Assembly (NCBI RefSeq): GCF_900141915.1
Contig: NZ_FQZG01000044.1
Span: forward strand, 1 to 36,917
Length of the DNA stretch: 36,917 bases
Reading direction: 5' to 3'
Source: Tessaracoccus bendigoensis DSM 12906
Lineage (GTDB): Bacteria; Actinomycetota; Actinomycetes; Propionibacteriales; Propionibacteriaceae
Shown here: positions 8,488-22,300 of the stretch, in pieces
Position numbering within the stretch: position 1 is the stretch's first letter
Layout of the letters: every line of letters begins with the position of its first letter
Notes under the pieces: model-generated
What the model was told of the DNA's origin: nothing
The model's input: the letters and a program-made list of their open reading frames with translations, nothing else
The model's database searches: none
Made by a program: the position numbers and the translations under genes

Positions 8488-10167
8488 ATGACAGAACCCG
8501 GCTCGCCCACCAACTTCATCTACGACGCGGTCAATGCCGACGTAGCTCAGGGCACTCGCGGCGGCCGGGTCCAGACGAGGTTCCCACCAGAACCCAACGG
8601 CTACCTGCACATCGGGCACGCGAAGGCGATCGTGGTTGATTTCGGGGTGGCCAGCGACTTCGGTGGCAGGTGCGTCCTGAGGCTGGACGACACCAACCCC
8701 GAGACGGAGGACACCGACTTCGTCGATTCCATTCTTGAGGACATCCGCTGGCTCGGCTACGAGCCGGATGAGGAACGCTACGCCTCCGACTACTTCGAGC
8801 AGCTCTACACCTGGGCAGAGCAACTGATCGACGCCGGGTTGGCCTACGTGGACGACCAGGACGGCGAGGCGATCTCCGCGGGCCGTGGCGGCTTCGGTAA
8901 GCCGGGCGTGAACTCACCGTTCCGCGACCGCGCGGCTGCTGAGAACCTCGACCTGTTCCGCCGCATGAGGGCAGGCGAGTTCGCAGAAGGCTCGCGTGTC
9001 CTACGGGCCAAGATCGACATGGCGCACGAGAACATGCAGCTGCGCGACCCCATCATGTACCGCATCCGGCACGCTCACCATCACCGTACGGGCGACCGGT
9101 GGCCGATCTACCCGACCTACGACTGGGCACATGGCCAGTCCGACGCCATCGAAGGCACCACACACTCGATCTGCACGCTTGAGTTCGAATCCCACCGGCC
9201 GCTCTACGACTGGTTCCTGGACAAGCTCGACGTGAAGGACGCCCCTCGCCAGTACGAGTTCGCGCGCCTTGAGCTGACCTACACCGTCACCTCGAAGCGA
9301 AGGCTCGCCAAACTGGTCGCCGACGGCGTTATGGAGGGCTGGGACGACGCCCGGATGCCGACCCTCCGAGGTCTCAAGCGCCGAGGCTACCCTGCTGCCG
9401 CGATCCGGTCCTTCTGCCGCGAGGTCGGCACTACCAGGACCAACTCGCGCCAGTCGGTCGAGTACCTGGAGAGCTATGTTCGGCGCGAGCTGAACGCCAC
9501 CGCCCAGCGTCGGATGGCGGTGCTCCACCCTCTGAAGCTACGCCTGACCAACTGGCCGACTGACGAGAACGGGGAGCCGGTGGTTGAACACTTCGAGCTG
9601 ACGAACAACCCCGAACGCGCCAAGGATGGCACCCGCAAGGTGGCCTTCTCGGGCGAGTTGTGGATCGAGGCAGACGACTTCAGGGAGGTGCCCCCGCCGA
9701 AGTACTTCCGGCTGTCCCCCGGCCGCGAGGTACGCCTCCGGGGCGCCTACTTCGTGACCGCTACGGAGGCGGTCAAGGACGAGCATGGCAACATCATCGA
9801 GGTGCTTGCCACCTATGATCCGGCGACGAAGGGTGGCAACGCGCCTGATGGCCGCCGGGTGAAGTCGACCATGCACTGGGTCTCCGCCGCGCACTCCGAG
9901 GACGCCACCGTCGCACTGTACGAGCGGTTGTTCACCGCGGAGGCCCCCGGGGAACGCACCGGCGAGGCACTTGACGACCTGAACCCCGCCTCGCGTGAGC
10001 TCCTGAGCGACGCGAAGGTTGAGCGTGCGCTTGGTGACGCCGCGCCGGGTGAGGTCGTCCAGTTCGAGCGCCTCGGCTACTTCGCTGCCGACCTGGACTC
10101 CCCGATGCTGTTCCACCGTACTGTCGGTCTGCGCGATGAATGGGCCTCGATCCAGAAGCGAGGCTGA
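8488..10167 (+). CDS. glnS: Glutaminyl-tRNA synthetase
   Basis: This 559-residue class I synthetase charges tRNA-Gln directly. The HIGH motif is intact (residues 41-44, within FPPEPNGYLHIGHAKA). The usual MSKR-type KMSKS element appears as VTSKRRL. The catalytic domain with RLDDTNPETED and the C-terminal beta-barrel anticodon-binding domain are both present; there is no YqeY or other fusion. GlnS is absent from many Gram-positive lineages, which use GatCAB transamidation instead, so its presence beside gltX is informative about tRNA-Gln charging. TAGGAT upstream (about 8452-8457) is a possible -10 box, but a clear -35 box is lacking. Confidence 0.96.
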   Translation: MTEPGSPTNFIYDAVNADVAQGTRGGRVQTRFPPEPNGYLHIGHAKAIVVDFGVASDFGGRCVLRLDDTNPETEDTDFVDSILEDIRWLGYEPDEERYASDYFEQLYTWAEQLIDAGLAYVDDQDGEAISAGRGGFGKPGVNSPFRDRAAAENLDLFRRMRAGEFAEGSRVLRAKIDMAHENMQLRDPIMYRIRHAHHHRTGDRWPIYPTYDWAHGQSDAIEGTTHSICTLEFESHRPLYDWFLDKLDVKDAPRQYEFARLELTYTVTSKRRLAKLVADGVMEGWDDARMPTLRGLKRRGYPAAAIRSFCREVGTTRTNSRQSVEYLESYVRRELNATAQRRMAVLHPLKLRLTNWPTDENGEPVVEHFELTNNPERAKDGTRKVAFSGELWIEADDFREVPPPKYFRLSPGREVRLRGAYFVTATEAVKDEHGNIIEVLATYDPATKGGNAPDGRRVKSTMHWVSAAHSEDATVALYERLFTAEAPGERTGEALDDLNPASRELLSDAKVERALGDAAPGEVVQFERLGYFAADLDSPMLFHRTVGLRDEWASIQKRG

Positions 10168-10183
10168 ACCTTCCCGACGCGGC

Positions 10184-10218
10184 GCTGCCCCTGGCCCGCA
10201 AGCCGGATCAGGGGCAGC
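10184..10218. terminator. Bidirectional hairpin between glnS and the fucosidase gene
   Basis: GCTGCCCCTG (10184-10193) pairs perfectly with CAGGGGCAGC (10209-10218) around a 15-base loop. It lies between two convergent stop codons (10167 and 10232). There is no strong T tract on either strand, so termination efficiency is uncertain. Confidence 0.55.
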
Positions 10219-10231
10219 AGGTCACAGATGG

Positions 10232-13396
<3,165 letters not shown>

Positions 13397-13517
13397 CTCG
13401 AAGTCCTCGCCGACCCCGTCGGTGCCGTTGACCCGGACCTGGTGGATAGTGGCGACGACACCACGGGAACCTCCGTCGGGGTTGACCTCATTGCCGAACC
13501 CGAACGCTTCCCCAGGC

Positions 13518-13552
13518 CGGTCGACACCGTGGCCGGGCTGGCTCCGGTGACC
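13518..13552 (-). other. Frameshift site in the fucosidase gene
   Basis: The coding frame switches here. Upstream codons give [17 protein letters not shown] in the 14130 frame. Downstream codons from 13522 (GAC CGG CCT GGG GAA, read on the minus strand) give DRPGE in the 10232-13396 frame. One base is missing relative to an intact gene. Homology between the two tandem LamG-like domains fixes the switch upstream of the DRPG codons, within this GC-rich stretch. Confidence 0.75.
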
Positions 13553-14251
13553 GGCGGGAGCGCCTCACCGTCGAGGCTAACGTCCATCATCACGCCGGAC
13601 TCCGCCCAGCGGTAGTGGAGGGACAGCGCATGCTCGACGTTCAACTCCGGCAGAGTCGCCTCCTTGAACGTGTCGACCCACACTCCGGTGGCGTTGCTGG
13701 AGTAGCCGTAGCGCAGCCTCCCGTTCTGGGCCCGCACGAAGACGTTGCCGCCGGCGGACAGGTAGGTCGCCATCTCCGGCGTGGCCGTCGCGGTATACCT
13801 CGTCTCCATCACGAAGCTCTGGTTGCCGGATTCCAGGTCGAGGCTTGAGGCGTCGAACCGGAGACCCTGCGTACCACCCGTAAGCGATACTCCTGTGGGA
13901 ACCTGCTGCTCGGTACCGCTGACGCGGTGCAGGGTGCCCCGCTGGGCTTCATCGCCTTGGGTTGTGTACTGCGTCGTGCCAACCAGCGACCCTCCGAACG
14001 AGACGTCGAGGGCGTCCGTGGGGCTGGCCTGCGCAGGCTCTCCGGCGGCGCCCCCTGCGGCGAGTGCCGAAGCCAGCAGGCCCACCAGCGCGGTACGCAA
14101 ATTCAATCGGGGGGTATGGGGTGGTCGCATGGGACTCCAGTCGAATCAGCTTTGATCGAAATTCTCATTCAATCTAAACCACCGATCTCCTTCCCGACAT
14201 CCAAGATCGGCCGAACGAACACCGGCCCTGAGCGGACATCCCGACGCATCC

Positions 14252-14285
14252 AAAAAGGGCCGCGCGGTTTCCCGCGCGGCCCTTT
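14252..14285 (-). terminator. Rho-independent terminator of tuf
   Basis: AAAGGGCCGCGCGG (14254-14267) pairs perfectly with CCGCGCGGCCCTTT (14272-14285) around a 4-base loop. On the minus strand the stem runs directly into TTTTT. It lies 22 bases past the tuf stop codon and separates tuf from the fucosidase gene, which has the same orientation. The remaining 14131-14251 holds no clear promoter that I could defend. Confidence 0.9.
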
Positions 14286-14307
14286 GACGACTCTGGGAGT
14301 CAGGAGG

Positions 14308-15507
<1,200 letters not shown>

Positions 15508-15527
15508 GAGGGCTCCTTCTTACATCT

Positions 15528-15549
15528 CGTCGCACGGGATTGTGCGACG
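15528..15549 (-). promoter_or_regulatory. Hairpin in the tuf leader next to the ribosome binding site
   Basis: CGTCGCAC (15528-15535) pairs with GTGCGACG (15542-15549) with a 6-base loop. In the minus-strand mRNA it ends about 10 bases before the AAGGAG ribosome binding site of tuf. It may influence translation or mRNA stability; no known riboswitch class is recognised. Confidence 0.5.
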
Positions 15550-15582
15550 TGTGGTCTTTCCTCAATGAGGGTCCGGCCCCCG

Positions 15583-15612
15583 AGCTTACCGCCTGGAGCC
15601 ATACCTGACCAA
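15583..15612 (-). promoter_or_regulatory. tuf: Candidate tuf promoter
   Basis: On the minus strand TTGGTC (15612-15607) and TAAGCT (15588-15583) are separated by 18 bases, about 75 bases before the tuf GTG. The position, downstream of the fusA hairpin, fits an independent tuf promoter. The assignment rests on box similarity only. Confidence 0.5.
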
Positions 15613-15731
15613 TCTTAGCGATCTGGATCATGCGCGCAAAATGAGACGCCACGGCGCATTGCCGCCGGCGCCACCGCGGTCATCGGCCATCGTCGACGGC
15701 CGCCCCGGGGAGGATCCAGTCGCAACCTGAA

Positions 15732-15767
15732 ACGACAGGCCGGGAGGTGAACCTCCCGGCCTGTCGT
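15732..15767 (-). terminator. Strong hairpin after fusA
   Basis: Seventeen-base arms ACGACAGGCCGGGAGGT (15732-15748) and ACCTCCCGGCCTGTCGT (15751-15767) are perfect complements around a 2-base loop. It lies 26 bases after the fusA stop, between fusA and tuf. Only a short T run follows, so it may attenuate or stabilise rather than fully terminate. Confidence 0.8.
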
Positions 15768-15792
15768 CTGTGAGCGGTGATCGCTAGCTAGA

Positions 15793-17874
15793 TCACTCGC
15801 CCTTCGCCTTGGCGATGATCTCTTCCGCGATGTTCTTAGGAGTCTCCGCATAGGAGTCGAACTCCATGGAGTACGACGCCTGGCCGGAGGTCTTCGAACG
15901 CAGGTCGCCGACGTAGCCGAACATCTCCGACAGCGGCACCAACGCGTTCACGACGCGGTTGCCGTGCTGCTCATCCATCGACCGGACCTGGCCGCGACGC
16001 GAGTTGAGGTCGCCAATGACCGTGCCGAGGTAGTCCTCGGGGGTGGTCACCTCGACGGCCATCACAGGCTCGAGGATGGCTGGGTCGGCCTTGCGGGCGG
16101 CCTCCTTGAATGCCTGTGCACCGGCGAGCTTGAACGCGAGCTCCGAGGAGTCGACGTCGTGGTAAGCACCGTCAGTAAGGGTGGCCTTGATGTTGTCGAC
16201 CGGGTAGCCGGCCAGGACGCCGAACTGCATGGCTTCACGGATGCCCTGGTCCACCGCGGGGATGTACTCGCGGGGGACGCGGCCACCGGTGACGGCGTTG
16301 ACGAACTCGTAGCCGGAACCGGGCTCGGTCGGCTCCAGATCGATGATGACGCGCGCGAACTGGCCGGAACCACCGGTCTGCTTCTTGTGCGTGTACTCGA
16401 CCTTCTCGACCTTGCGACGCAGCGTCTCACGATAGGCGACCTGCGGCTTGCCGATGTTGGCCTCGACCTTGAACTCGCGACGCATGCGGTCGATGAGGAC
16501 GTCGAGGTGGAGCTCGCCCATGCCTGCGATGATCGTCTGGCCGGTCTCCTCGTCGGTATGGACGCGGAAGGTCGGGTCCTCCTCCGCTAGGCGCTGGATC
16601 GCGTGCGACAGCTTCTCCTGGTCGGACTTGGTCTTGGGCTCGATGGCCTGCTCGATGACCGGGTTCGGGAAGGTCATCGACTCGAGCACGATCGGGCTGC
16701 TCGGATCGCACAAGGTCTCGCCGGTGGTGGTGTCCTTCAGGCCCATCACCGCACAGATCATGCCTGCACCGATCGAGTCGATCTCCTCGCGCTTGTTGGC
16801 GTGCATCTGGTAGATCTTGCCGATGCGCTCCTTGCGGCCCTTCGTCGAGTTGAGCACCTGCGAACCGGCACTCAGGACACCCGAGTAGATGCGCACGAAG
16901 GTCAGCTTGCCCAGGTGCGGATCAGCGGCGACCTTGAACGCCAGGATCGACAGGGGCTCCTCGTCGGAGGGCTTGCGGTGCAGGACGACCGACTCGTCGT
17001 TCGGCTTGAAGCCGTCGATCGCGGGCACGTCGAGCGGGGAAGGCAGGTAGGCGATGACCGCGTCGAGGAGTGGCTGAACGCCCTTGTTCTTGAACGAGGT
17101 GCCGCAAACCACCGCAGTGAAGATGTTGCCGATGACGCCCTTGCGGATCGCGGCCTTGATCTGCTCGACAGAAGGCTCTTCACCTTCGAGGTACATCTCC
17201 ATGATTTCGTCATCGACATCGGCGATGCGCTCGATCAGGGTGGCGTGGGCCTCTTCGGCCTTTGCCTTGAGATCCTCGGGGATCTCCTCAACCTCGTAGT
17301 CCTCACCCATCTGGGTCTCGCCGCGCCAGGTCAGCGCCCGCATCTCGACGAGGTCGACGACACCGAGGAAGCCGCCCTCAGCGCCGATCGGCAGCTGCAG
17401 CAGGACGGGGTCTGTGTTGAGTCGCTCGCGGATGGTCTTGACGACGTGGTCGAAGGACGCACCCGTGCGGTCGAGCTTGTTGACGTAGCAGATGCGCGGA
17501 ACGCCGTACTTGGTCGCCTGACGCCATACGGTCATCGATTGCGGCTCAACGCCGGCTACACCGTCGAAGACGGCGACGGCGCCGTCAAGAACGCGGAGCG
17601 AGCGCTCCACCTCGACCGTGAAGTCGACGTGCCCGGGGGTGTCGATGATGTTGATCAGGTGATCGTGCCAGAAGCAGGTGGTGGCAGCGGACGTGATCGT
17701 GATGCCACGCTCCTGCTCCTGCTCCATCCAGTCCATGGTGGCTGCGCCGTCGTGGACTTCGCCGATCTTGTAGCTCTTGCCCGTGTAGAACAAGATGCGT
17801 TCGGTGGTGGTGGTCTTACCGGCATCGATGTGGGCCATGATGCCGATGTTGCGAACCTTGTTCAGGTCGGTCAC
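15793..17874 (-). CDS. fusA: Translation elongation factor G
   Basis: This 693-residue GTPase drives ribosomal translocation. The P-loop [13 protein letters not shown] lies at residues ~14-26, the G3 motif DTPGHVDF and G4 NKLDRTGA follow, and domains II-V are complete to the C-terminus. The start is GTG at 17874, with AAAGGAAAC as ribosome binding site. The order rpsL-rpsG-fusA-tuf is the usual str operon. Confidence 0.98.
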   Translation of the reverse strand: MTDLNKVRNIGIMAHIDAGKTTTTERILFYTGKSYKIGEVHDGAATMDWMEQEQERGITITSAATTCFWHDHLINIIDTPGHVDFTVEVERSLRVLDGAVAVFDGVAGVEPQSMTVWRQATKYGVPRICYVNKLDRTGASFDHVVKTIRERLNTDPVLLQLPIGAEGGFLGVVDLVEMRALTWRGETQMGEDYEVEEIPEDLKAKAEEAHATLIERIADVDDEIMEMYLEGEEPSVEQIKAAIRKGVIGNIFTAVVCGTSFKNKGVQPLLDAVIAYLPSPLDVPAIDGFKPNDESVVLHRKPSDEEPLSILAFKVAADPHLGKLTFVRIYSGVLSAGSQVLNSTKGRKERIGKIYQMHANKREEIDSIGAGMICAVMGLKDTTTGETLCDPSSPIVLESMTFPNPVIEQAIEPKTKSDQEKLSHAIQRLAEEDPTFRVHTDEETGQTIIAGMGELHLDVLIDRMRREFKVEANIGKPQVAYRETLRRKVEKVEYTHKKQTGGSGQFARVIIDLEPTEPGSGYEFVNAVTGGRVPREYIPAVDQGIREAMQFGVLAGYPVDNIKATLTDGAYHDVDSSELAFKLAGAQAFKEAARKADPAILEPVMAVEVTTPEDYLGTVIGDLNSRRGQVRSMDEQHGNRVVNALVPLSEMFGYVGDLRSKTSGQASYSMEFDSYAETPKNIAEEIIAKAKGE

Positions 17875-17918
17875 TAGCTGTTTCCTTTTTCGAAAGTCTC
17901 AAGCATGAAACGGTGAGC

Positions 17919-17947
17919 GCCCCCAACCCTTCGACGGGGTTGGGGGC
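17919..17947 (-). terminator. Hairpin between rpsG and fusA
   Basis: GCCCCCAACCC (17919-17929) pairs with GGGTTGGGGGC (17937-17947) around a 7-base loop, 6 bases after the rpsG stop. Because fusA follows in the same direction, this is probably a partial terminator or an mRNA processing/stability element. Confidence 0.55.
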
Positions 17948-17953
17948 AGTCAA

Positions 17954-18424
17954 TCACCAGCGGTAGTGCGCGAAGGCGCGGTTGGCCTCAGCCATCTTGT
18001 GAGTGTCCTCACGACGCTTCACGGAAGCGCCGAGGCCGTTGGAGGCGTCGAGGATCTCGTTCATGAGGCGCTCGGTCATCGTCTTCTCGCGACGGGCGCG
18101 GGAGAACGAGACCAGCCAGCGCATGGCGAGCGTGTTCTGACGGACCGGCTTGACCTCGATCGGCACCTGGTAGGTGGCGCCGCCGACGCGACGGGACTTG
18201 ACCTCCACCGAGGGCTTGACGTTGTCGAGTGCCTTCTTGAGGGTGATGACCGGATCGACCCCGGTCTTCTCACGCGTTCCCTCGAGGGCGTCATAGACGA
18301 TCGACTGCGCGACCGTCTTCTTGCCGTCGAGCAGAATCTTGCTGACGAGCTGGGTGACCAGCTGCGAGCCGTAAACCGGATCGGCGACGACAGGGCGCTT
18401 CGGGGCGGGACCCTTGCGAGGCAT
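17954..18424 (-). CDS. rpsG: 30S ribosomal protein S7
   Basis: This 156-residue protein is the normal S7 length and runs from [12 protein letters not shown] to the conserved [14 protein letters not shown] end. S7 nucleates assembly of the 16S rRNA 3' domain. Its ATG (18424-18422) shares one base with the rpsL stop (TAATG), which implies translational coupling within the str operon. Confidence 0.98.
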   Translation of the reverse strand: MPRKGPAPKRPVVADPVYGSQLVTQLVSKILLDGKKTVAQSIVYDALEGTREKTGVDPVITLKKALDNVKPSVEVKSRRVGGATYQVPIEVKPVRQNTLAMRWLVSFSRARREKTMTERLMNEILDASNGLGASVKRREDTHKMAEANRAFAHYRW

Positions 18425-18795
18425 TACTTCTCCTTCTTCGCGCCGTAGCGGCTGCGAGCCTGCTTGCGGCCCTTGACACCCTGGGTGTCAAGTGCGCCGC
18501 GGATGATCTTGTAGCGCACGCCGGGGAGGTCCTTCACACGACCGCCGCGGACGAGCACCATCGAGTGCTCCTGCAGGTTGTGGCCGACGCCGGGGATGTA
18601 CGCGGTGACTTCGATGCCGGAGCTCAAACGCACACGCGCAACCTTGCGGAGCGCGGAGTTCGGCTTCTTCGGCGTAGTGGTGTACACACGCGTGCACACG
18701 CCGCGGCGCTGAGGGGAACCCTTCAGAGCCGGGGTCTTGTTCTTAGAGACCTTGTCTGTGCGGCCCTTACGGACCAGCTGCTGAATAGTTGGCAC
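18424..18795 (-). CDS. rpsL: 30S ribosomal protein S12
   Basis: This 123-residue protein is full length, from [12 protein letters not shown] to a Lys-rich tail. Lys43 (in [12 protein letters not shown]) and Lys88 (in GGRVKDLPG), the sites where streptomycin resistance substitutions are known, are both wild type. The start is GTG at 18795 with only a weak upstream ribosome binding site. It is the first gene of the str operon. Confidence 0.98.
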   Translation of the reverse strand: MPTIQQLVRKGRTDKVSKNKTPALKGSPQRRGVCTRVYTTTPKKPNSALRKVARVRLSSGIEVTAYIPGVGHNLQEHSMVLVRGGRVKDLPGVRYKIIRGALDTQGVKGRKQARSRYGAKKEK

Positions 18796-19006
18796 CTGCT
18801 GGTATCACTTTCGTTGTTGGTGGAATGTACGTTTGTCTTCCCTGGCCGCAGCCTCCCCACACCTCAGTCAGGACACCTTTCCGACCGTGGCGCAGCTCCG
18901 CTGCCGTGCGGACTCAGCTGATCCACGCTCTCGTTGCAACGGTCGAAAGCGATCCACCATGCCAGGGCACGCACAAATGGGCCCGAGCAACCGGGCACGC
19001 CCGACC

Positions 19007-19035
19007 AGCCTACTCCACGCTCGCGGGAGATCCAA
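19007..19035 (-). promoter_or_regulatory. rpsL: Candidate str operon (rpsL) promoter
   Basis: On the minus strand TTGGAT (19035-19030) and TAGGCT (19012-19007) are 17 bases apart, predicting a start near 19000 and a leader of about 205 nt before the rpsL GTG. The 575-base gap between rpsL and the divergent GH3 gene holds this promoter, the GH3 promoter and operators, and no convincing gene. Frames here translate to Arg/Pro-rich shadows. Confidence 0.6.
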
Positions 19036-19220
19036 AGTCAGGGGGCGTGCGGCCAACCAACGCACGCCCGCCGACGCGTACCGCCTTCAGCCCCACACCC
19101 AGAGAAGGGCCCGCTCGCGTCCGCGGTATCCAGACGGGTATTTTTTCGGCCTTGTTCCAAGCTAACGCGAGGCCGTTCTCGCTAGCACACCCAAGCGAGC
19201 GGAATCTTTTAGACTTGGTC

Positions 19221-19249
19221 TTGCTGAAAAAAGATAACGTTTTGATAAC
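19221..19249 (+). promoter_or_regulatory. Candidate GH3 glycosidase promoter
   Basis: TTGCTG (19221-19226) and GATAAC (19244-19249) are separated by 17 bases, giving a predicted start near 19256 and a leader of about 115 nt. The -10 box is embedded in the second of two GATAACGTT repeats. Confidence 0.5.
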
Positions 19250-19255
19250 GTTACG
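19233..19255 (+). promoter_or_regulatory. Paired AACGTT operators (LacI-family-like)
   Basis: GATAACGTT occurs at 19233-19241 and 19244-19252, so the AACGTT cores repeat with an 11-bp period, one helical turn. AACGTT with a central CpG is the typical core of LacI/GalR-family sugar-responsive operators. The sites overlap the predicted -10 box and spacer, as expected for repression. No regulator gene is in the window. Confidence 0.55.
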
Positions 19256-19370
19256 TGGTTTTCGGTCGACGCCCGGCGCGAGTCTCCATAGTCTGCTGAG
19301 GGCCGGTGACGTGCGAGGAAGCACGTTCTTCCAAACCCGGACATCCCCTCATCCCCCGAAAGGATCCGTG

Positions 19371-22300
19371 ATGACACCACGATCCCACCAAAGGCGTCGG
19401 AAGATCATTCCACTCGCACTGGTAGGTGTGCTTGCCTCCGCCTCCGTCCCGAACGCGGTGGCGGCCACCACCGAGGTTGAACCGAACGAACTGGAGATTG
19501 CGGGCGCCGCGCTCTCCCGGCATGCCGCGACCCAGGGCATGGTTCTTCTGGAGAACAGCGACTCCGCCCTCCCATTGGCACGAACGGGCAACGTCGCCGT
19601 TTTCGGTGTCGGTTCCTATGTGACCGTCAAGGGCGGTACGGGTTCCGGCAGCGTCAACAACCGCTACACGGTCAATGTGCTCACGGGTCTTGAGGACGCC
19701 GGATACCTCTTGACGACCAGCCCCGGCTACTCCACCCCCATGCGCGCCGCGGCCGACGCCGCGGTCTCTGGCACCACCGGCATCTTCGGCGGCGTCGACT
19801 ACGCCGGCGCCGAAGTGGCGCTGACCCCTGAGACAGTCCTTCCGACAGCACCCACAGACACCGCCTTGTTCGTCATCGCGCGGAACTCGGGAGAGTTCAA
19901 CGACCGTCGCAGCGGCAAGGGCGACTACCAGCTGAACGACATTGAGCGGGCGAACATCGCCCTGCTGGGTAAGACGTACGCGAAGGTAATCGTCGTTCTC
20001 AACACCGGCGGCATCATGGACACCAGCTGGTATTCGGCGATCAACGCAGCGTCCGAGGACCCGGCAGGCGGCCAGCCACTCGACGCTCTCCTGCTGATGA
20101 GCCAGGCGGGTCAGGAGTCGGGACACGCACTCGTTGATGTCCTGACCGGTGATGTCGCCCCCAGTGGAAAGCTGACCGACACCTGGGCATCGTCCTACAC
20201 GTACTACCCCGCCTCCCAGACGTTCGCCTCCAATGACGGCGACTCGCTCCACGAGGCGTACACCGAGGGCCTCTACGTTGGCTACCGCTACTTCGACTCG
20301 ATGTATGAGAAGCTCGCCAAGAACCCCGACGATGTGGTCCGGTATCCGTTCGGGTTCGGGCTGTCATATACGACCTTCGACATCCGCGCCGGGAAGGTTG
20401 AGGCCGATTCCGACACGGTCACGGTGCGGGCCAAGGTGACCAATACCGGCACCTCGGCCGGGGCCGAAGTCGTCCAGGTGTATGTGTCCGCCCCGCAGAA
20501 GGGCCTCGACAAGCCTTATCAGGAACTGGAAGGGTTCGCGAAGACGGATGTTCTGGATCCTGGCCAGTCCCAGGAGGTGACCATCGAATTCAAACTCGCC
20601 GAACTTGCCTCCTACAGTGAGTCTCGCGCCTCCTGGGTGCTCGAAGGCGGCGACTACATCATCCGGGTCGGCAACTCGTCCAGATCAACCCACGTCGCAA
20701 CCAAGCTGAACGTTTCCAGCACCGTGATCACCGAGCGTCTCTCCAACCAACTCGACGGCGCCACCTTCGATGAGCTGACGAGCAACCCGGCCAACTTCTA
20801 CAGCTATGAAGGTGAGGCCACGGAGATCGCCGCCGCACAGACAGTGAACCTGAATGCGGCATCCGTCAAGACGGTCAACAACGCCTCGGATCGTGCTCAG
20901 CGCATCCAGGTACCGACAACCTCCCCCCTGTACCCGATCGACGGCACCCTGGTCTCCTCCACGACTGCGCTGATCGACCCCGCGCAGACGGACTGGTCGG
21001 GCAGCGGTGCCCCTTACGTGGCCAAGGAGGGAGAGAAGATCAAGCACGTCCAGACGGATCCGGGCGCGACGTTGTACGACGTCGCAAAGGGTGAGCTCAC
21101 GATGGAGCAGTTCGTCGCAGGGCTGAGCAACGAGCAACTCGCCAACATCGTCGAGGGAGCAGGCACCACCGGCTCCACCCTGATGCTGGCCACCGGCTCC
21201 GGGGGCTACACCACATCGCGGTACGAGAACCTCGGGATCCCCGGGCTCGGCCTGCAGGACGGCCCGGCGGGCCTGCGCCTGACTCAGTCCAGCACCAGCA
21301 GAGGAGTGACCACGTACCAGTGGGCCACCGCATTCCCCATCGGCACGATGCTGGCACAAACGTTCGATCCGGACCTGATCACCGAGGTCGGCGAGGCCAT
21401 CGGGAAGGAGATGGCCGAGTACGGCACCACGCTGTGGCTGGCGCCGAGCCTGAACATCCACCGCGATCCGCTCAACGGGCGCAACTTCGAGTATTACTCC
21501 GAGGATCCCTTCGTCTCGGGCATCGCGAGCGTGGCGACCACTCTCGGCATCCAGAAGACCCCCGGACGAGGCGTGGCCATCAAGCACTACGCAGCCAACA
21601 ACCAGGAGACCACCCGCACGACCTCCGATTCGCAGATCTCGGAGCGGACGCTGCGTGAGATCTATCTCAAGGGCTTCGAGATGTCGGTCAAGGGTGCCGC
21701 CCCGATGTCGGTGATGACCTCCTACAACTATGTCAACGGCACCTACGCCGCAGCCAACTACGACCTCATCGAGGACGTGCTGCGCGGCGAGTGGGGCTTC
21801 GAGGGGCTCGTGATGACGGACTGGGGTGCGGGCCCGAGGGCCGGCGCCCCGGCCGTGATGTACGCCGGAAACGACCTGATCATGCCGGGCAACAACCCGA
21901 CAGAGGTCGTGACCGCGGTGCAGAAGCTCAACGTCGACATCGACGGTTCCGGCCTGCCCGTCTACATCAGCCGCACCACCGCCTCCAACGGCCGCACCAG
22001 CTACACCTGGCAGTGGGGTTCGTTCAGCCCGTCGGCCACCGGAACCGAAACCGTCAGCACCGTGGTCAACTCGACGAGCGACCTGACTGCATTGAAGTCC
22101 CAGTTCGTGGACGTCGACGTGATCAACAACGAGACCGTCACCGCACACCCGGGCTTCGCGAGCGTCGACGCCGCCTACACCGAGGTCACGACCCTCCTGG
22201 GTGGTTCGGCCTTGACCGCCGCACAGCGTGCGGCGATCACCGTGACCGACGTCGTTCGGCAGGACCCGGCGGACACGGCCAGCCCGGTGGTTTCCTACAC

